21,666 nucleotides of DNA from Bacillota bacterium (GTDB lineage: Bacteria; Bacillota_A; Clostridia; Peptostreptococcales; Anaerovoracaceae), in the NCBI GenBank assembly GCA_017437925.1, contig JAFRWQ010000213.1:1-21666 (forward strand), given 5' to 3'. Every line of letters starts with the position of its first letter. Within the stretch, counting starts at the first letter, position 1. The notes beneath the pieces were generated by a model, which made no database searches, had not been told where the DNA came from, and saw only the letters and a list, made by a program, of their open reading frames with translations. Shown piece after piece: positions 1 through 7,356 of the stretch. The translations under genes were made by a program, and so were the position numbers.

Positions 1-1
1 C

Positions 2-1294
2 GACAGCGAAAAGCTCAAGAGCCTCATGGCCCTGTACCGGAAGTTTTATACCGCGATAGGCATCATTATCCTGGTCCTGGGCGTCGCGCTCACGCCTTTT
101 TTGAGCTTCCTCATCAAGGATATACCCAAGGACATGCCCCGCATAGGCCTGTATTACGTTCTTTATGTCTTAAACGCCGCCGCCTCCTACTTCTTCACCT
201 ACAAGAGATCCCTCATAATCTGCGACCAGAAGGAATACATCTCCACCCTTGAGCATCTGGCCGTCAGCGCCGCCTGCATACTGGTAAGGCTGCTGATACT
301 CGTAAAGACAAGGGATTATTCCGCCTATCTTTTCACTTCCATAGTGTTTACCGTCATAGGCAATTTCCTCATTTCGCACATCGCCGACAGGATGTACCCC
401 CTGCTGAAGGAAAAGGACGTAAAGCCCCTGCCCAAAGAGGAGGTCGCTACAATAAGGGCCGACGTCTCCGGCATGTTCTGCCACAAGCTGGGGGGAGTCA
501 TAGTCTTTTCCTCCGACAACCTGATAATATCCAAGTTCGTGGGTCTTGTGAGCGTCGGCCTTTACTCCAATTACACCCTGCTTACCGGCGGTATATCCAA
601 TCTCATCTACAAGATCTTCGGCTCCGCTACGGCCAGCATAGGGAACCTCATAGCGGCGGGGGATAAAGAGCATACGAGAGAGGTCATGGACCACATCATA
701 CTGGTCAATGTCTGGATGTTCGGATTCACCGGCATCTGCCTGTTCTGCCTCATACCTCCCTTCATCAGGCTCTGGCTGGGCGAGGAATTCCTTCTGTCCA
801 CCTTCGTGCTGATCTGCCTCATAGTGAGCTACTATCTCACCGGCATCAGAAAGACGGTCCTTGTCTTCAAGGAGGCCGCGGGCATCTTCAGGGCCGACAT
901 GTACAAGGCTCTGATCGAAGCCGCGGCGAACGTCATACTGTCCATACCCCTGGCCATAAAGCTCGGCACAGCGGGAGTCATCCTGGGCACCATTCTGACC
1001 ACGGCCTTCATATGCATCTGGTTTGAGCCCTACGTCTTTTATAATAACTATTTCGGGGGAGGGTGGCGGAAATACCTGCTGAACCAGCTAGGATACGCGG
1101 TCCTCAATACCCTGCTCTGCGCCCTGACCTGGTTCCTGTGCAGCCTCGTGAGCTTCGGAGGATACGGGGGCTTCATACTGCAGATGCTCATCTGCGCTTC
1201 TGTGCCCAACGCGGTCTACTTCATATTGTTCGGAAAGTCCGCCCACTTTGCCTATTTCCTCGGCATCGCCAAAAAGATGCTGAAGAGGAGATAA
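2..1294 (+). CDS. Polysaccharide flippase, Wzx/MATE-like superfamily (5' partial)
   Basis: This is the 3' part of a multi-pass membrane protein of the polysaccharide biosynthesis (Wzx/RfbX-like) flippase group, which moves lipid-linked sugar repeat units across the cytoplasmic membrane. The frame is open from base 2, so the ATG at 26 is internal and the true start lies before the window; about 430 residues are visible. The sequence is a string of hydrophobic helices separated by short charged loops. The segment around 470-660 (SGMFCHKLGGV, FSSDNLIISKFVG, VGLYSNYTLL) resembles the start of the second half in this family, where an Asn/Asp-containing helix precedes a GLYS-type motif. It ends without an evident terminator, 109 bp before the next gene, which has its own promoter. 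It probably closes a cell-surface polysaccharide locus lying to the left (inference). The family is fairly sure; the substrate is unknown. Confidence 0.82.
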   Translation, partial: DSEKLKSLMALYRKFYTAIGIIILVLGVALTPFLSFLIKDIPKDMPRIGLYYVLYVLNAAASYFFTYKRSLIICDQKEYISTLEHLAVSAACILVRLLILVKTRDYSAYLFTSIVFTVIGNFLISHIADRMYPLLKEKDVKPLPKEEVATIRADVSGMFCHKLGGVIVFSSDNLIISKFVGLVSVGLYSNYTLLTGGISNLIYKIFGSATASIGNLIAAGDKEHTREVMDHIILVNVWMFGFTGICLFCLIPPFIRLWLGEEFLLSTFVLICLIVSYYLTGIRKTVLVFKEAAGIFRADMYKALIEAAANVILSIPLAIKLGTAGVILGTILTTAFICIWFEPYVFYNNYFGGGWRKYLLNQLGYAVLNTLLCALTWFLCSLVSFGGYGGFILQMLICASVPNAVYFILFGKSAHFAYFLGIAKKMLKRR

Positions 1295-1306
1295 GAGTCC
1301 TTTTTC

Positions 1307-1336
1307 TTGACTGAGGCCGAGAACGGGGGATATAAT
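1307..1336 (+). promoter_or_regulatory. Sigma-A-type promoter for the MATE gene
   Basis: TTGACT at 1307-1312 and TATAAT at 1331-1336 are separated by 18 bp. The pair lies in the 109-bp gap after the flippase, about 67 bp upstream of the MATE start codon. It suggests the MATE gene begins a new transcription unit. Confidence 0.62.
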
Positions 1337-1403
1337 AATAAGAGGCGCTTCCGAAATCTGGAACCGCAGACAGGCAAAGGCCGTTAAAACGAAGAGGAGC
1401 AGC

Positions 1404-2774
1404 ATGAGCAGAAGAGGGTCCAACGATCTCACACAGGGAAACATATACTCTTCCATCATACTCTTCGCTCTTCCCATACTGGCGTCCCATGTGCTGCAGA
1501 ACCTCTACCACAGCGTCGACTCCATAGTCGTCGGCAACAACGTGGGCACCACCGCCCTTGCCGCAGTTTCGTCCTGCACCGACATCTCCACTCTCCTGAC
1601 AGGCTTCTTTACCGGCCTTTCCATAGGCTCGGGAGTCCTCTTCGCCCGCTATTACGGGGCCAAGGACCAAAAGAACCTCCACGATTCCATACACACGGCC
1701 CTGACCTTTTCGATGCTTCTGGGAGTCTGCATGGCGGCGGTTGGAGTGCTGATCACGCCCTTCCTTCTGAAGCTCGTCGCCTGTCCCGAAGACGTCTGGC
1801 CCGAGGCCATGCAGTACCTTCGCATTTACTTCATCGGAGTCCTCTTCACCGCCATATACAACGTCGGAGCGGGAGTTTTAAGAGCCGTGGGCGATTCCCT
1901 CAACCCCTTCATTTTCCTGCTCATATCCAGCGGCCTCAACATAGTCCTCGACCTCTTCACCGTGGTCTACCTGGGCATGGGGGTGCTGGGGGTCGCGGTA
2001 TCCACGATAATTTCCCAGTTCGTGTCGGTGCTGCTGGTTTTCGGCAAGATGCTTAAGACCGACGACATATACCGCATAGATCTTAAGGACATGCACATAA
2101 ACAGGAGGCTGCTCGGCCAGGTCATAAAGCTGGGCATTCCGGCCGCCATACAGTCGAGCCTTCTAAGCGCCTCCAACCTCTTCGTGCAGAGGTACATGAA
2201 TTCCTTCGGCTCCGCCGCCATGGCGGGAGCCGGAGCCGGAAGAAAGGTGGACAAGCTCATCGGCATGGTGGGCCAGTCCATAGGCCAGGCCACGGCACCC
2301 TACGTGAGCCAGAACGTAGGCGCCAGGAACTATCAGAGGGTAAAGGACGGGATAAAGGCGACCCTTGTGATCTCCGCCGTCACCCTGATCGCCGCCGCCA
2401 TACTGGTATATACCTTCTCCAGCAAGCTCATAGGCTTCTTCAGCAAGGATCCCGAGGCCATACGCTACGGCATGTGGATGCTCACCACCCTGGTGCCCTT
2501 CTACATCTTCCAGAATATCAACGCCATCTTCTCCAACGTGGTGAGGGGCTTCGGCAGGTCAAGCGCCGTGATGATACTCTCCCTTTCGGGCATGGTCGGC
2601 ATGAGGCAGCTCTTCCTTAACATCGCCATGGCCCGCAATTACGTGATCACCAACGTGTTCTACGCCTACCCGGTGGGATGGTTCTTCTCGGGGCTCTTCG
2701 TTCTCATTTACTTCCTGGTAAAGCGCAGGGAGCTCATAGGGGAGACCTTCGGAGAAAGCGTTCTGAGAAAGTAA
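1404..2774 (+). CDS. MATE family multidrug/cation efflux transporter
   Basis: This 456-residue integral membrane protein belongs to the MATE family, which exports drugs or metabolites in exchange for Na+ or H+. The N-terminus (LTQGNIYSSIILFALPILAS, then LYHSVDSIVVGNNVG) is the characteristic first and second helix region of MATE proteins, and the length fits the usual 440-470 residues with 12 helices. A related segment recurs in the second half (LGIPAAIQSSLLSASNLFVQ), as expected for the internal duplication. The ATG at 1404 is preceded by GAGGAG at 1391-1396. A 66-bp GC-rich gap separates it from the serine hydrolase gene, with no clear promoter, so the two may be co-transcribed (inference). 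Its substrate cannot be told from sequence. Confidence 0.92.
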   Translation: MSRRGSNDLTQGNIYSSIILFALPILASHVLQNLYHSVDSIVVGNNVGTTALAAVSSCTDISTLLTGFFTGLSIGSGVLFARYYGAKDQKNLHDSIHTALTFSMLLGVCMAAVGVLITPFLLKLVACPEDVWPEAMQYLRIYFIGVLFTAIYNVGAGVLRAVGDSLNPFIFLLISSGLNIVLDLFTVVYLGMGVLGVAVSTIISQFVSVLLVFGKMLKTDDIYRIDLKDMHINRRLLGQVIKLGIPAAIQSSLLSASNLFVQRYMNSFGSAAMAGAGAGRKVDKLIGMVGQSIGQATAPYVSQNVGARNYQRVKDGIKATLVISAVTLIAAAILVYTFSSKLIGFFSKDPEAIRYGMWMLTTLVPFYIFQNINAIFSNVVRGFGRSSAVMILSLSGMVGMRQLFLNIAMARNYVITNVFYAYPVGWFFSGLFVLIYFLVKRRELIGETFGESVLRK

Positions 2775-2780
2775 TTCAAG

Positions 2781-2799
2781 GCGGGGCCCGGGGCTCCGC
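2781..2799 (+). other. GC-rich stem-loop between MATE and serine hydrolase genes
   Basis: GCGGGGCC and GGCTCCGC can form an 8-bp stem (one G-U pair) around a 3-nt CGG loop. No T-run follows in the plus direction, so it is not a standard intrinsic terminator. It may stabilise an upstream 3' end or weaken read-through. Confidence 0.35.
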
Positions 2800-2840
2800 G
2801 GAACATAAAACCCAAGCAGCAAAGCATGAAAGGAGCAGTT

Positions 2841-4211
2841 ATGAACAAAACTCAGGTCACCATATTCGAGCAGTTTGCCGAGGACATCAAAAAACAGTAT
2901 GAGGCGGTAGGCATTGCGGTCAGCGTCTTCGACAAGGACAAGGTGCTCTACAGAAAGAACTTCGGCGTGAGAGACCTCGAGACGGGAGCTCCCATCGACG
3001 ACGACACCATCTTCGGCTGCGCCTCCATATCCAAATCCTTCACCGCTCTTTCCGTCATGCAGCTGGCGGAGGAGGGCAAGGTCGATATTAACGCGCCTCT
3101 CAGCAAATATATACCGGAATTTAAAGATCCGCAGGATGAGCCGGTTCTGGTCAGACACCTTCTGAGCCATGCAGGCGGTTTCTTCCCCCTGCCCAGGATA
3201 CTGGTCGAGCACGTGGCGACCGACATGGGAATATGGAACGGCGGAAAAGACGAGCTGGGCCTGAACGAGGCCATGGCGGCCGAAGGAGCGAAGAGGGTCG
3301 CCGAGCGTCTCAGCGCCCAGACCCGCTTCACCGGCAAGCCCGGCCAGCGCATGAGCTACTGCAACGACGGCTTCGGCCTGCTCTCGGAGATCGTGAGAAG
3401 GGAAGGGGACCAGCCCTCTTTCTCCGAATATGTGAAGAAGCACATACTCGATCCTTTGGGCATGAGCAGAAGCTGCGCCGAGTTCATCGCTCCCATCAAA
3501 GACCCCAACCACGCGAGCCTCTACAAGCACGTGGGCGGCAAGCTCACCGGCGGCTGGGACTTCTACGACAACGCCTTCGTCCTCAACGGCGGCGGAGCCA
3601 TGAAGTCGACCATACACGATCTGACCGAGTACGTCCGCATGTACATGAACGCGGGCAAGCCCATAGCCAACAAGCGCATAGTCGAAGAGATGTACAGGCC
3701 CAGGCAGCACTACCGCTTCCACTGCTGGTACGGCTACGGCGTCTGCACCATCAATGTTGACGATTTCACCGTAAACCAGCACGGCGGCAGCCTCACCGGC
3801 GTTTCCAGCCACTTCGGCTGGTCTCCCGAGCTGGGCGTAGGCGTCGTGGTGTTCTGCAACACCAGCGGAGTGCCCGTGGCCGAGATCTCCAACGCGGCAT
3901 TCAGGATGGCGGCGGGACACGATCCCCTGCCCAGGCCCTGCGCCCTGCGCTGCGAGTGGGACGAGAAGACCTGCAAGGCGGTCTGCGGCACCTTCACCAG
4001 CGGCGAAGGCAGCGCCGTCGAGATCAGCTATGAAGACGGAAAGCTTGAGATCAAGACCGGAGGCAAGCCGGTGAGCTTCTGCACCGCCGCTCCCGACACC
4101 GTCATCGTAAGGGGCCCCTTCAGGGAGAGCGACGCCATCTTCCTCTCCGACGACGAGGGCAAGGTCTGGGGTCTGCGCTTCGGAGGAAGAATACTTCCCA
4201 GGACCAAGTAG
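2841..4211 (+). CDS. Serine hydrolase, class C beta-lactamase fold (first copy)
   Basis: This 456-residue protein has the three catalytic motifs of the serine beta-lactamase/penicillin-binding-protein-like hydrolase family: S62-I-S-K65, Y173-C-N175 and H314-G-G316 (in place of KTG/HTG). The core covers about residues 10-360. A C-terminal beta-rich domain of about 90 residues follows and ends in WGLRFGGRILPR. There is no signal peptide, so the enzyme is probably cytoplasmic and more likely an esterase or peptidase than a resistance enzyme (inference). An upstream in-frame ATG at 2826 exists, but AAAGGAG at 2829-2835 lies just before 2841 at good spacing and decides the start. It is followed by folC and then by a second enzyme of the same architecture. 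The natural substrate is unknown. Confidence 0.88.
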   Translation: MNKTQVTIFEQFAEDIKKQYEAVGIAVSVFDKDKVLYRKNFGVRDLETGAPIDDDTIFGCASISKSFTALSVMQLAEEGKVDINAPLSKYIPEFKDPQDEPVLVRHLLSHAGGFFPLPRILVEHVATDMGIWNGGKDELGLNEAMAAEGAKRVAERLSAQTRFTGKPGQRMSYCNDGFGLLSEIVRREGDQPSFSEYVKKHILDPLGMSRSCAEFIAPIKDPNHASLYKHVGGKLTGGWDFYDNAFVLNGGGAMKSTIHDLTEYVRMYMNAGKPIANKRIVEEMYRPRQHYRFHCWYGYGVCTINVDDFTVNQHGGSLTGVSSHFGWSPELGVGVVVFCNTSGVPVAEISNAAFRMAAGHDPLPRPCALRCEWDEKTCKAVCGTFTSGEGSAVEISYEDGKLEIKTGGKPVSFCTAAPDTVIVRGPFRESDAIFLSDDEGKVWGLRFGGRILPRTK

Positions 4212-4232
4212 CGCTTAAACCGCACTGTTTTC

Positions 4233-4268
4233 AGAGGATCTGCTCTGCGCAGTCAGGGCAGGTTCTCT
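4233..4268 (+). other. 15-bp RNA stem-loop upstream of folC
   Basis: Bases 4233-4247 and 4254-4268 form a continuous 15-bp stem around a 6-nt CGCAGT loop. Twelve pairs are Watson-Crick and three are G-U. The G-U pairs form only in plus-strand RNA (they would be C/A mismatches in the other strand), which argues for a function in the transcript running into folC. No T-run follows. The structure ends about 15 nt before the folC ribosome binding site. Confidence 0.5.
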
Positions 4269-4295
4269 ATGCATTCGCACAAAGAGGTATAGGAT

Positions 4296-5579
4296 TTGAA
4301 TTACGAAGAAGCGATACAATTTACGGAGACAAGGCTCTGGAAAGGCGGCTACACCGGCTTCGACCGGCTGAGGAGCGTGCTCGCCGAGCTGGGAGACCCC
4401 CAGAAGAGGCTGCGCTTCATCCATGTGGCGGGAAGCAACGGCAAGGGCTCAACCTGCGCCATGATAGACAGCATCTTAAGGGAAGCCGGGTATAAGAGCG
4501 GGCTCTTCACCTCGCCCCACCTCATCAAGTACAACGAGAGGGTGATAGTGAACGGCGAGGCCATAAGCGATGAGGATTACGCCGAAGGCTGCACTCTGGT
4601 CAAAGAGGCCATGGAAGCCGCAGGCGTCGAACTCACCATCTTCGAAAGGCTCACGGCCCTCGGTTTCTGGTACTTCGACCTTAAGGGCTGCGACGCGGTG
4701 GTGCTGGAGGTCGGCCTGGGAGGGCGCCGCGATTCCACCAACGTGATAGAGATGCCCGAGGCTGCCCTCATCGCCCACCTGGCTCTCGAGCATACCTCCT
4801 ACCTGGGCCACACCATAGAGGAGATCGCCGTCGAAAAGGCAGGCATCATCAAGCCGGGCTGCGACGCGGTCGTAATGGACCAGGACCCTTCCGCGATCGA
4901 CGTCATCAGGACCCTGGCAGACGCAAGAAAGGCCCGCATGCGCCTCACCGACCCCTCAAAGGAGAGGCTGGTGTCGTCGGAGCTGGGCCTTCAGGTCATA
5001 GACTACAGGGACAGAAAGGACCTTAAGCTGGGCCTTTTCGGAAGCTACCAGTTCAGCAACGCAGCTCTGGTGCTCGACGCCCTGGACCTGCTGATCGAAA
5101 AGGGCTGGAATATATCCGAGGACGCTATACGCAGGGGTCTTGAGCATGCCTCCTGGCCCGGGCGCTTCCAGCTGCTCCAAAGAGACCCGATCATACTGCT
5201 GGACGGGGCTCACAATCCCGACGGGGCGGAGGTTTTGGCCGACAGCCTCAGGCGCTATCTTCCCGGCATGAAGTTCGATTTCATGATGGGAGTCATGGCA
5301 GATAAAGACTACAAAGAGATGCTGGATACGGTGGCGCCCCTTGCAGACAGCTTCATCTGCGTCTCGCCCGACGAGAACAGGGGCCTTAGGGCCGACGAGC
5401 TGAGAGAATTGATCAGCGCTTCCTACGGGGTCCCGGCGGACAGCTGCGCTTCGGTGGAGGAGGGCCTTGAGCTGGCCCTTTCCAGGCAGAAGAAGGGCAG
5501 GGCGCTGGTCATCTTCGGTTCCCTCTACCAGGCGGGAGACGTGCTGAAATACTTTAAGGAGCACGGTCTCATAGAATAA
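4296..5579 (+). CDS. folC: Folylpolyglutamate synthase / dihydrofolate synthase
   Basis: FolC adds glutamate to folates (and dihydropteroate in bifunctional forms) using ATP, which retains folate cofactors in the cytoplasm. The protein is 427 residues, the normal length. Visible motifs are the ATP-binding loop HVAGSNGKGS (residues 43-52), the SPHL segment at 73-76, EVGLGGRRDSTN (138-149, usually GGRLDATN), the HTSYLGHT / VEKAGI region (166-184) and DGAHNPDGA (303-311). Translation appears to start at the TTG at 4296, preceded by AGAGG at 4283-4287 with 8-nt spacing; no ATG is better placed. The gene lies between two paralogous serine hydrolase genes and ends directly before a strong terminator. 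No other folate genes are in the window, so the mono- or bifunctional state is undecided. Confidence 0.95.
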   Translation: MNYEEAIQFTETRLWKGGYTGFDRLRSVLAELGDPQKRLRFIHVAGSNGKGSTCAMIDSILREAGYKSGLFTSPHLIKYNERVIVNGEAISDEDYAEGCTLVKEAMEAAGVELTIFERLTALGFWYFDLKGCDAVVLEVGLGGRRDSTNVIEMPEAALIAHLALEHTSYLGHTIEEIAVEKAGIIKPGCDAVVMDQDPSAIDVIRTLADARKARMRLTDPSKERLVSSELGLQVIDYRDRKDLKLGLFGSYQFSNAALVLDALDLLIEKGWNISEDAIRRGLEHASWPGRFQLLQRDPIILLDGAHNPDGAEVLADSLRRYLPGMKFDFMMGVMADKDYKEMLDTVAPLADSFICVSPDENRGLRADELRELISASYGVPADSCASVEEGLELALSRQKKGRALVIFGSLYQAGDVLKYFKEHGLIE

Positions 5580-5586
5580 TATTGCG

Positions 5587-5614
5587 GCAGGCGGAGTCTT
5601 TCCGCCTGCTTTTT
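5587..5614 (+). terminator. Intrinsic terminator after folC
   Basis: A perfect 9-bp stem, GCAGGCGGA / TCCGCCTGC (5587-5595 and 5601-5609), encloses a 5-nt GTCTT loop and is followed by TTTTT. It lies 7 bp past the folC stop codon. Confidence 0.92.
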
Positions 5615-5654
5615 GTCAGCTCCGGCCGGCGGGCCGGGCAGCAGGAGGTCGAAA

Positions 5655-7076
5655 ATGAAATACAACTGGAAGGAATACGACGCTTTTCTTGAGGAGAGGC
5701 TTAAGGCAATGAGGGTCCCCGGGGCCCAGGTCTGCGTCAGGGACGAGACCGGGGTGGTGTTCGAGAAGAGCTACGGTTTTAAGGACGGAGCAAGGAGCCT
5801 GCCCGTGGACGGGGAGACCATGTTCGGCATTGCCTCCATGAGCAAGTCGGTGACCTGCTTTGCCCTTGCTCTGCTGGAGCACAGGGGAAAGCTCTCATTT
5901 GACGACCCTGTCTGCCGCTTTATTCCGGACCTCAAGATCCCGGGAGTTCCCAAAGAGGCGTTGCTCATCAGGCATCTCTGCGCGCACACGGCGGGCCTTC
6001 CGCCCCTTCCGACCCTGTCCTGGTCGATGAAGTGCAACACTCCCGACGATCCCTGGGAGACTGAAGCCGCGGAGAAGATCAGGGCCGGGGCCGAATACAG
6101 GGTCGACAAAGTTCAGGATATCATCGATTACATAGCTGCCGGGGAAGGCTTTGAGATACTGGGCCAGCCGGGTGAGTACATGAGCTATTCCAACGACGGC
6201 TACGCCCTGCTATCCGCAGTGGCCGACGCAGCCTCCGGCGAGACGCTGGAGAGCTTTGCCCAAAGAGAGATCTTCGATAAGCTGGGCATGAAGCGGACCA
6301 CCTTCGACACCGAGCTGATGAAGACCTGGTGCAATTGCACGAGCCTCTTCAGCGACGTTAAGGGCGAGGTGATGTGCTCCGACAATTGGGACGTCGCTCC
6401 TCCCTACAGAGGCTGTGGCTGGATCAAATCCACAGCCTCAGACATGAGCCGCTACTACCTTATGCTCTCGCAGAACGGAATGTTTGAAGGCGAACAGCTC
6501 TTCCCGGCTTCATGCGCCCAAAGGCTCATGGGCAGGGAGTTCCCCGAAAAGGAGGAGCCGGTCTACTGCTTCGGCCTCTTAAAGCGCCTCTTCGGCGACG
6601 CGGTCATATGCTGCCACACTGGCAGCCTCAAGGGCGTATGCTCGGTGGGAAGCTTCATCAAGGACGGAAGCTTTGCCGTGACCGTGCTGACCAACGCCGG
6701 CTTTGCCAAGGACCGCTATCCTCTGGCCTTCGGAGCCTGCAATCTCAGGCTGGGCCTGCCGGTCGGAGAGGGCCACGACTGGTACGGGCCCTCGGAGTAC
6801 GAACCCGAGGATCTTTCGGCCTATACCGGCCGCTACGTCAGCGCCGAATCCCCCGACGGGGAGGGCTTCGTCAGGCTGTGTGAGGGCGGAAAGCTCAAGG
6901 CTGAGCTCGGAGGCCAAAGCTTTGACCTGGTCTACGCGGGGAACACCGCCTTCATGGCGGTGCCCGAGGGCTCGGGGAAAAAGCAGGGGGAACCCATACG
7001 CTTCTTCTTCAGGGACGGCCGCGCCTGGGGACTCACCTTCGGCATGAGGATAATTCAGCGCCGCGATCCGGAGTAA
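5655..7076 (+). CDS. Serine hydrolase, class C beta-lactamase fold (second copy)
   Basis: This 473-residue protein shares the architecture of the hydrolase encoded at 2841-4211. The catalytic motifs are S61-M-S-K64, Y178-S-N180 and H321-T-G323, and the C-terminal accessory domain also ends in a WGLTFGMRII motif. No signal peptide is visible, so a cytoplasmic location is likely. The ATG at 5655 is chosen because AGGAGG at 5643-5648 precedes it at 6-nt spacing; a TTG further upstream in frame would overlap the folC terminator. Only 40 bp of GC-rich DNA separates that terminator from the start codon, and I see no AT-rich -10 element there. The two hydrolases probably arose by an old duplication, since motifs and ends match but most of the sequence has diverged. 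Substrate unknown. Confidence 0.88.
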   Translation: MKYNWKEYDAFLEERLKAMRVPGAQVCVRDETGVVFEKSYGFKDGARSLPVDGETMFGIASMSKSVTCFALALLEHRGKLSFDDPVCRFIPDLKIPGVPKEALLIRHLCAHTAGLPPLPTLSWSMKCNTPDDPWETEAAEKIRAGAEYRVDKVQDIIDYIAAGEGFEILGQPGEYMSYSNDGYALLSAVADAASGETLESFAQREIFDKLGMKRTTFDTELMKTWCNCTSLFSDVKGEVMCSDNWDVAPPYRGCGWIKSTASDMSRYYLMLSQNGMFEGEQLFPASCAQRLMGREFPEKEEPVYCFGLLKRLFGDAVICCHTGSLKGVCSVGSFIKDGSFAVTVLTNAGFAKDRYPLAFGACNLRLGLPVGEGHDWYGPSEYEPEDLSAYTGRYVSAESPDGEGFVRLCEGGKLKAELGGQSFDLVYAGNTAFMAVPEGSGKKQGEPIRFFFRDGRAWGLTFGMRIIQRRDPE

Positions 7077-7104
7077 ATTATTCGCGAAAAATTCAATTAG
7101 GGGC

Positions 7105-7133
7105 TTGCAATCGGGCAGCTCTTTTGGTATATT
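7105..7133 (+). promoter_or_regulatory. tRNA operon promoter
   Basis: TTGCAA at 7105-7110 and TATATT at 7128-7133 are spaced by 17 bp, and the -10 is preceded by TTTTGG. Transcription would start near 7140, about 26 nt before the mature 5' end of tRNA-Gly. Confidence 0.75.
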
Positions 7134-7137
7134 AACT

Positions 7138-7163
7138 GTTGCTGCGAAACGAAACGCAGCGAC
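7138..7163 (+). other. Leader hairpin of the tRNA operon
   Basis: GTTGCTGCG (7138-7146) and CGCAGCGAC (7155-7163) form a 9-bp stem (one G-U pair) with an AAACGAAA loop. It starts at or next to the predicted transcription start and ends 2 nt before tRNA-Gly, so it occupies nearly the whole precursor leader. Confidence 0.5.
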
Positions 7164-7165
7164 GC

Positions 7166-7240
7166 GCGGAAGTGGCTCAGGGGTAGAGCATCGCCTTGCC
7201 AAGGCGAGGGTCGCGAGTTCGAATCTCGTCTTCCGCTCCA
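7166..7240 (+). tRNA. tRNA-Gly (anticodon GCC)
   Basis: The 75-nt cloverleaf includes an encoded CCA. The acceptor stem pairs GCGGAAG (7166-7172) with CTTCCGC (7230-7236), the discriminator is T7237 and CCA is 7238-7240. The anticodon stem is TCGCC/GGCGA around loop TTGCCAA, with anticodon GCC at 7198-7200. The T loop contains GTTCGAATC. It reads GGC and GGT codons, and GGC is very common in this window. Confidence 0.97.
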
Positions 7241-7244
7241 ATAT

Positions 7245-7321
7245 CCGGGTGTAGCGCAGGTTGGTAGCGTGCTTGACTGGGGGTCAAGAGGCCGTGGGTT
7301 CAAGTCCCGCCACTCGGACCA
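7245..7321 (+). tRNA. tRNA-Pro (anticodon GGG)
   Basis: The 77-nt cloverleaf lies 4 nt after tRNA-Gly. The acceptor stem pairs CCGGGTG (7245-7251) with CACTCGG (7311-7317), including one G-U pair; the discriminator is A7318 and CCA is encoded at 7319-7321. The anticodon stem CTTGA/TCAAG encloses loop CTGGGGG, with anticodon GGG at 7279-7281. The T arm carries GGTTCAAGTCC. It is presumably processed from the same precursor as tRNA-Gly. Confidence 0.96.
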
Positions 7322-7326
7322 ATAAT

Positions 7327-7355
7327 AAAAGAGAGGACCTTGTGTCCTCTCTTTT
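7327..7355. terminator. Bidirectional terminator between tRNA operon and sugar kinase gene
   Basis: AAAAGAGAGGAC and GTCCTCTCTTTT form a perfect 12-bp stem around a 5-nt loop. In the plus direction it is followed by TTTTGTTATTT and ends the tRNA transcript. In the minus direction it lies directly after the stop codon of the PfkB gene and ends in a TTTT tract followed by ATTATT. Confidence 0.9.
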
Positions 7356-7356
7356 G

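Noticed and set aside
2559..3920. Minus-strand open frame (453 codons) opposite the MATE and serine hydrolase genes
   Set aside because: It spans two clear plus-strand genes, has low-complexity Val/Gly/His-rich composition and no family motif.
2841..7076. Antibiotic-resistance beta-lactamases
   Set aside because: Both proteins lack signal peptides and carry an extra C-terminal domain typical of other serine hydrolases; the shared fold alone does not support resistance.
6579..7303. Minus-strand open frames across the tRNA genes, with peptides such as GRRDSNSRPSPWQG and ERKTRFELATLALA
   Set aside because: These are antisense translations of the tRNA-Gly and tRNA-Pro genes; such peptides are well-known spurious database proteins.
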